A DNA stretch of 64,000 nucleotides from Anaerolineales bacterium (GTDB lineage: Bacteria > Chloroflexota > Anaerolineae > 4572-78 > J111). This document shows, piece by piece, positions 60,107 through 64,000 of this stretch (its first letter is position 1; each line of letters begins with the position of its first letter). The translations under genes and the position numbers were made by a program. The DNA is taken from positions 1,426,001 through 1,490,000 of the forward strand of contig JABTUK010000003.1 in the NCBI GenBank assembly GCA_015075405.1. The letters run 5' to 3'. Under the pieces are notes generated by a model, which saw only the letters and a list, made by a program, of their open reading frames with translations, searched no databases and was not told the DNA's origin.

Positions 60107-60862
60107 TTATCTCTGGAGGGGTTTTTGACCCACCGCAATCAAGGAGGTGCCGATAGGCAGATTGATAAGGCGGATGAGGCCCGCCTCGACTTTGCCGACC
60201 AGCGTCAAAAGGGCATTAACCGGCGGGGAGGCCGGTTCCATTTCCACTTGATACTCATCTTCATGCAAATGATGCGAGGCGAGCTGCGGCTTTTCTCCGG
60301 CCAAACGGCGCAGCAGGATGAGGGCAGCCGCTAAGGGGAAAATAAAGAAATTGTTGTAAGTGACCCGCCGGATGACGAAGCCGGTTTGGGCGAGCTTTTG
60401 TTTTAACTCGGCGGCGGTGTAACGGCGGACGTGGGCGTTGATGTCGTCGTTGTGGCTCCACAGCCACATGAGCGCCGGAACGGTGATAATCATATAACCG
60501 CCGGGCTTGAGCAGACGGTAGCTGTCGCTCAGAATGGCCAGGTCATCCTGGTTGTGTTCGATCACATCCAGCGCGGTCACGGCGTCGAAGCTGTTGTCGG
60601 GAAAGGGCATGGGCTGGGTGGCGTCAAACTGGTCTACGTCATAGCCGCGCTGGCGGGCCATTTTGACCGGGCGCGGGTCAATTTCAAGCCCCTTGACCCG
60701 GCCAAAGCGGCTGAGGTGATGGATCATATTACCTGCGCCGCAGCCCACATCGAGCAGGTGAAAGTCGGCTCTTTTGGGTAAAAATTGCTTCATGATGGTG
60801 GTCAAGGCGCGGGTACGGCTGCTGAACCACCAGTGGGAGTCTTCGGGGATTTTATGTTCCAT
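60107..60862 (-). CDS. SAM-dependent methyltransferase (class I)
   Basis: A 251-aa Methyltransf_11-type enzyme. Motif I is LLDVGCGAGNMIHHLSRFG (about residues 37-55), motif II VKGLEIDPRP, motif III FPDNSFDAVTALDVIEHNQD, then LKPGGYMIITVPA. After the Rossmann domain a hydrophobic segment FFIFPLAAALILLRRLAG and a second near the end (GLIRLINLPIGTSLIAVGQK) suggest membrane association, seen in methyltransferases acting on lipids or lipid-linked sugars. Substrate unknown. It is the last gene of the GC-rich part before an AT-rich segment. Confidence 0.88.
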   Translation of the reverse strand: MEHKIPEDSHWWFSSRTRALTTIMKQFLPKRADFHLLDVGCGAGNMIHHLSRFGRVKGLEIDPRPVKMARQRGYDVDQFDATQPMPFPDNSFDAVTALDVIEHNQDDLAILSDSYRLLKPGGYMIITVPALMWLWSHNDDINAHVRRYTAAELKQKLAQTGFVIRRVTYNNFFIFPLAAALILLRRLAGEKPQLASHHLHEDEYQVEMEPASPPVNALLTLVGKVEAGLIRLINLPIGTSLIAVGQKPLQR

Positions 60863-60988
60863 TAATTCTCACAAGGCGTTTAGGTTTGCCGTATTCTACT
60901 CGATGGAAGGTAATAGGACAAAATTCATTGGTGCCTCGCTCCTTGAAATTGGAACTAGACAAACAAATTCAAAAATACTGGTTTTGTA

Positions 60989-61534
60989 TCATTTTAATAG
61001 AGGTAAACATTGACTGTAACTATTCCCCTGATCGCAGATGCACTCGTGAAACTCCCGTAACTTGTCTATGTCAATGGCGCACATTCCATTTTTCTCGATC
61101 AACCCCTCAAAATCACACGAAAATATTTCCAAAATATCTGCTAACCATGGGACTTCTATTGCCAGGTAATAACATGCGCTTTGCTTAAGTGTATTTACCC
61201 CAGCTTCAAATGCAGGTTTGACACACATTTTTGTGCTTGGGTAACAATTACCACAAAATCTACTAAAACCTTCACCCCCTAAATCCGCATCACTTTGTAA
61301 ATCGCATATTCCACCGCTTTCCCATTTTTGACTTTCTGAGTTTGCTGAAGCTTCGGCTGACTCGACGAGGTCTTTTGTTGCATCATCCACCATTGATTCA
61401 ATCCATTCTGTTGCCATATTTAACGCTTCTTTTTCCAGCCAAGTCAAAAATTCGTTTGTGTTACAGGCAGGGAGTATCATAATTAAAATAAACATAAAGG
61501 ATGATATCGTCTTTTTGGGTAAATTTTTTACCAT
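60989..61534 (-). CDS. Cys-rich putative lipoprotein
   Basis: I do not recognise this 181-aa protein. It has a basic start and hydrophobic helix with a lipobox-like LPAC (Cys about residue 24), then an acidic helical stretch (about 30-70) and a C-terminal half with ten Cys residues (CDLQSDADLGG..., FCGNCYPSTKMC, SACYYL, FSCDFEGL, MCAIDI, ECICDQG, QCLPLLK). The Cys pattern suggests disulfides or a metal site outside the cytoplasm. The DNA is clearly AT-richer than the neighbouring methyltransferase. Start ATG 61534. Confidence 0.65.
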   Translation of the reverse strand: MVKNLPKKTISSFMFILIMILPACNTNEFLTWLEKEALNMATEWIESMVDDATKDLVESAEASANSESQKWESGGICDLQSDADLGGEGFSRFCGNCYPSTKMCVKPAFEAGVNTLKQSACYYLAIEVPWLADILEIFSCDFEGLIEKNGMCAIDIDKLREFHECICDQGNSYSQCLPLLK

Positions 61535-61658
61535 AGGGTTACCTCACTGGGTCTAATCTAAGTGTATGAGAGTTACACCAACGAAAGTAGTGGTAATCAT
61601 TTCTACCTATCTGGCGCTATGCCCGTTGAGGGTGGTATAAGGCGGCTGTCTACTCAGA

Positions 61659-62720
61659 TTAATTATCTGCCAAGTGATTTTCGTAAAGGCAGTACAGAGT
61701 CACAAAAGGAACTAAGATCATACCAATGACTGTTTCAATTGTCCTGAAGAGGGAGTAGAAGATGAGTTTCATAAAAATCACGTCAGTGATAGATCCATAA
61801 ATGAAAATACTGCTCCCAATTTTATCCAGACCAATCTGTACTCGGTCAAAAACTGTTAAACCCTGTCCGGCCAATAGTTTAGCATTGGTGATGTATTGAG
61901 GTCTCCGGCAAGCCACAAAATAGGTGATGCCTGTAATTAGTAGTCCAAAGCCAAATAGTACGGTTAAGATTTTTCCAGCCAGGATTAAGAAGAAACCTAA
62001 AAAGATAAGAGCCAGGCCGGGTCTATAGCGACCTGAAAATTTGCGCCGCATCATATCCTTGATTAATTTTTTTCGTTCCTTGAGGTACACCAGAATATCT
62101 GGATCTTGAGAGTGGAGATGCTCTGCTTTTTGAATAAATTGTTCGGCTTGATCAACGTGAGTTTTACTGATGGGATAGGAAATTGATCGCCCATCCGGGT
62201 CAGGAAACCAGCCTATGGTTACTGCATCCAGATAACAACCGGCCAACCTATCAATGGCATCCTGATCCTGGGGATCATTCTTAACAGCGATTTCTAAAAG
62301 TTCGAGGCCGTTTTTGACCATTGACTGATCGCCGTAAGCTGCACCAACCCGAAAAGTGGCCCTACCAAGATACTGACGATATAAATTTGAGCTGGGGTCT
62401 AATCGAAAGCCTGCTTTATATTGAGGAAGGGCTTGATCAATCTGGCCAAGATGCTCCAAAGTCAAACCTAAGGCGCAGTAATATTTGGCAGTATCAGGAC
62501 TGAGGGCAATGGCTTTACGAATGCTGTGCGTGGCCTCTTCAAATAACTCCAGTTCCCGCTGCGTTGTAGCTAACATAATCCAGACTTCGGGGTTATCGGG
62601 TTCAATTTGGGTGCATTGAGTTGCCAATTTGATAGCTTGGGCAAAGTCCCCGTCATCTATAAGCTGATAGAGTGTTTCAAAATTATCGTTAGAATTGGTG
62701 GTCTTAGATGTGTTAGTCAT
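61659..62720 (-). CDS. TPR protein with C-terminal membrane segments
   Basis: A 353-aa protein. Residues about 10-125 contain three or four tetratricopeptide repeats (DDGDFAQAIKLATQCTQIEPDNPEVWIML, FEEATHSIRKAIALSPDTAKYYCALG, LGQIDQALPQYKAGFRLDPSS). A further helical stretch follows, then two hydrophobic helices at about 235-270 and two or three near 300-345. TPRs mediate protein contacts, so this may be a membrane-bound scaffold. It precedes no recognised operon partner except the small membrane proteins upstream (62742-63428). Function unknown; AT-rich DNA. Confidence 0.75.
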   Translation of the reverse strand: MTNTSKTTNSNDNFETLYQLIDDGDFAQAIKLATQCTQIEPDNPEVWIMLATTQRELELFEEATHSIRKAIALSPDTAKYYCALGLTLEHLGQIDQALPQYKAGFRLDPSSNLYRQYLGRATFRVGAAYGDQSMVKNGLELLEIAVKNDPQDQDAIDRLAGCYLDAVTIGWFPDPDGRSISYPISKTHVDQAEQFIQKAEHLHSQDPDILVYLKERKKLIKDMMRRKFSGRYRPGLALIFLGFFLILAGKILTVLFGFGLLITGITYFVACRRPQYITNAKLLAGQGLTVFDRVQIGLDKIGSSIFIYGSITDVIFMKLIFYSLFRTIETVIGMILVPFVTLYCLYENHLADN

Positions 62721-62741
62721 GGATTCATCTCAGTTATCTAC

Positions 62742-63056
62742 TTACCCTTCATTCAGGGTAGATTTAAGCATAAGCGTAGAGACAATAGCGGCCCCAACTT
62801 GAAGCACAGGGATAATACAGATGACACAGTAAAAGATACTCCCCAAGCCAGCCGTAATTGCGGCAAAGAAAGTGATTGACAGAAACAGCACAATATAGCT
62901 GCCCCAAAATACAACCAACCCGGTCAACAAAAGGGAAATTCCTACAATAGTGTGGCCTGAATACATCCAGCCTATGCCCAGGATACCTGCCAAACCAGGC
63001 CAGATTTCTAAAACCAGAGCGAGGCCTTTGTCTTTTCCACCAGATTTGTGACGCAT
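62742..63056 (-). CDS. Small three-helix membrane protein
   Basis: A 104-aa protein with a basic N-terminus (MRHKSGGKDKG) and three hydrophobic stretches (about 12-32, 34-58 and 62-95). The first part (WPGLAGILGIGWMYSGHTIVGISLLLTG) looks like a TM2 or small glycine-rich membrane motif. AAGGAG lies eight bases before ATG 63056. It lies between the DUF4190-like gene and the TPR gene on the same strand, with 15- and 21-base gaps, so the three are likely one transcript. Function unknown. Confidence 0.72.
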   Translation of the reverse strand: MRHKSGGKDKGLALVLEIWPGLAGILGIGWMYSGHTIVGISLLLTGLVVFWGSYIVLFLSITFFAAITAGLGSIFYCVICIIPVLQVGAAIVSTLMLKSTLNEG

Positions 63057-63071
63057 AACTTACTCCTTAGT

Positions 63072-63428
63072 TCAATTGAAGGATGAATAGATTGAGTCAA
63101 GAGCCGGCAAAGCGATCAGCCCGGTCAGCATGAGAATGAAAAAACTAACTCCTAGAACGGCAATCGTTATTTCTACTCCACCTAAAACCATGGCCGCCAA
63201 CGCCATTTGCTGACCCTTTTCTTCACCACCACTTGCGGCTAACTGTTGTTTAGCCATATAACCCATAATTGCAGCCGCCAGGCCAAACAAACCAAACCAA
63301 CCGATGCTGACCAGCGGGGTAATAATGGGCGAACAGCAACATAGGATAAGCCCGACCATCCCCACAATGCCTGTGATCATTCCCGCAAGGGCTAAAGAAT
63401 TTGTTTTTTCTTCAAAGGCTTCAGACAT
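63072..63428 (-). CDS. DUF4190-like small membrane protein
   Basis: A 118-aa protein with two long hydrophobic hairpins (about 13-58 and 73-112) and the NSLALAGMITGIVGMVGLI ... GLAAAIMGYMAKQQ layout typical of DUF4190 proteins, which carry repeated 'A-GxxxGxxG' membrane segments. An unusual CCC run (LILCCCSPII) lies at the end of the first helix. AAGGAG precedes ATG 63428 by eight bases. First gene of the small membrane-protein group with 62742-63056 and the TPR gene. Function unknown. Confidence 0.75.
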   Translation of the reverse strand: MSEAFEEKTNSLALAGMITGIVGMVGLILCCCSPIITPLVSIGWFGLFGLAAAIMGYMAKQQLAASGGEEKGQQMALAAMVLGGVEITIAVLGVSFFILMLTGLIALPALDSIYSSFN

Positions 63429-63461
63429 GGCTTCATCTCCTTAACTCACTAGATGGTTGAT

Positions 63462-63619
63462 TTAAGAACTGGTTCTTTCCAGAAATAAACCACTCAATTC
63501 ATTGACAAATAAAGTTAAATCCTGCTCCTCCGGGTAAAAGATGATTTCGTCTATGGACACGGGCAATAAGGCCAGGGTCGCCCGGTCGGGGTGACTCAGC
63601 GGACCGATAACAAAAAATG
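63462..63619 (-). pseudogene. C-terminal remnant of an unknown gene
   Basis: Reading from 63619 to the stop at 63462-63464 gives 52 residues of ordinary protein (VIGPLSHPDRATLALLPVS ... LSGLFLERTSS), directly preceded by an in-frame TAA. There is no plausible start with a ribosome binding site except perhaps an internal GTG. It looks like the last part of a gene truncated at its 5' side. Family not recognised. Confidence 0.45.
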
Positions 63620-63658
63620 CTTATTCACAGGGGCTTAAGCTTGCAGCGGTTTTACCGA

Positions 63659-64000
63659 TCATTGAGGAAACACGACTGACCGATCTTTATAACAATTCTC
63701 TTTCTTCCAAAAAAGTTTGATAAGCTTGACGTTATTTATGCGGATAGTTTCCATTGAATCTGCATACCAGTTCCCTGAGTTAGGCCCTTGAAGATTTCCA
63801 ACCCCAGTTAGCACTTTAAATGGAGAAGTTATAATAGCCGCCGAGGTGCGGCTGGGCATCTGTGAGGCCATGATTGAGATACAACCGTCCTCAATATTTT
63901 CAGCCGCAAAGGCGCCAGCCTCCACGGAGAATGCTTCAAGCAGCCCATAGAATGGCCCCAGAAAGAAGCCGGCGACCCAGGCAAAAGTTTTACTCAGGGC
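63659..64000 (-). CDS. Unknown protein, 5' end beyond the window
   Basis: An open frame of at least 113 codons ends at 63659 and stays open to position 64000. The visible part begins with a hydrophobic segment (TFAWVAGFFLGPFYGLLEAFS) and ends in a basic stretch (KLIKLFWKKENCYKDRS). A GTG at 63925 could start a shorter 88-aa version but the upstream codons read as coding. Family not recognised; it may be another truncated gene, since the C-terminal half is AT-rich unlike the first part. Confidence 0.5.
   Translation of the reverse strand, partial: ALSKTFAWVAGFFLGPFYGLLEAFSVEAGAFAAENIEDGCISIMASQMPSRTSAAIITSPFKVLTGVGNLQGPNSGNWYADSMETIRINNVKLIKLFWKKENCYKDRSVVFPQ

Overview
The window looks like a chromosomal piece of a Chloroflexota (Anaerolineae-like) bacterium. 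This is an inference from protein style: lipoproteins with Pro/Thr-rich 'PTPTATPLP'-type linkers, a GDP-rhamnose gene pair, DUF2085 and DUF3048 proteins, bacterial alpha-2-macroglobulin, and an intact mraZ-to-murC cell-wall operon. Base composition is mostly moderately GC-rich, with two visibly AT-rich islands (about 37.7-38.9 kb and 60.9-63.6 kb). I recognise no rRNA, tRNA, CRISPR array or insertion sequence with a transposase.

Region 1 (1-12.8 kb, minus strand) is the division and cell wall (dcw) operon in the order mraZ, rsmH, ftsL-like, ftsI, murF, mraY, an unknown 103-aa gene, murD, ftsW, murG, two tandem paralogous membrane proteins, murC (cut by the window edge). Upstream of mraZ are a near-consensus promoter and seven TGGG boxes, most at exact 10-bp spacing, matching the known MraZ autoregulation signal. 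A GAAC-N4-GTTC palindrome lies between these boxes and mraZ.

Region 2 (12.8-23 kb, plus strand) holds rmd-gmd (GDP-D-rhamnose), a DUF2085 membrane protein, ubiX, an arginase-family protein lacking a metal-binding His, a CorA-type transporter lacking the GMN motif, a 1121-aa glycosidase-like/CotH/CARDB fusion, and a DUF1772 protein.

Region 3 (23-35 kb, minus strand) is a defence and addiction zone: a VapC-type pair, a restriction-modification unit (DUF4928-like putative nuclease, Vsr, C5-methyltransferase), two HEPN/MNT pairs, and between them a 2076-aa thioester alpha-2-macroglobulin lipoprotein.

Region 4 (35-52 kb) carries lipoproteins, an Fe-type alcohol dehydrogenase, an AlbA-domain protein, a two-component system divergent from a MacB/FtsX-type ABC exporter (the exporter is bracketed by a 27-bp direct repeat), a hydroxyacid dehydrogenase, a DUF3048 lipoprotein, a 70-aa double zinc-finger protein and a PbpC-like penicillin-binding protein. 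The last is the usual partner of bacterial alpha-2-macroglobulin.

Region 5 (52-58.6 kb) is an antitoxin with a decayed PIN toxin, then a probable catabolic cluster (MFS carrier, SDR, sugar-isomerase-like TIM barrel, amidohydrolase, FAD amine oxidase). Region 6 (58.6-64 kb) has a GAF histidine kinase, a methyltransferase, then an AT-rich run of small membrane or lipoproteins with gene remnants.

The most striking feature of the whole window is the density of short palindromic and microsatellite-like repeats. They fill almost every gap, supply the stop codons of four genes (murF, ftsI, rmd, the deaminase), and sit in frame inside four proteins (MurG, alpha-2-macroglobulin, PbpC-like protein, MFS carrier).
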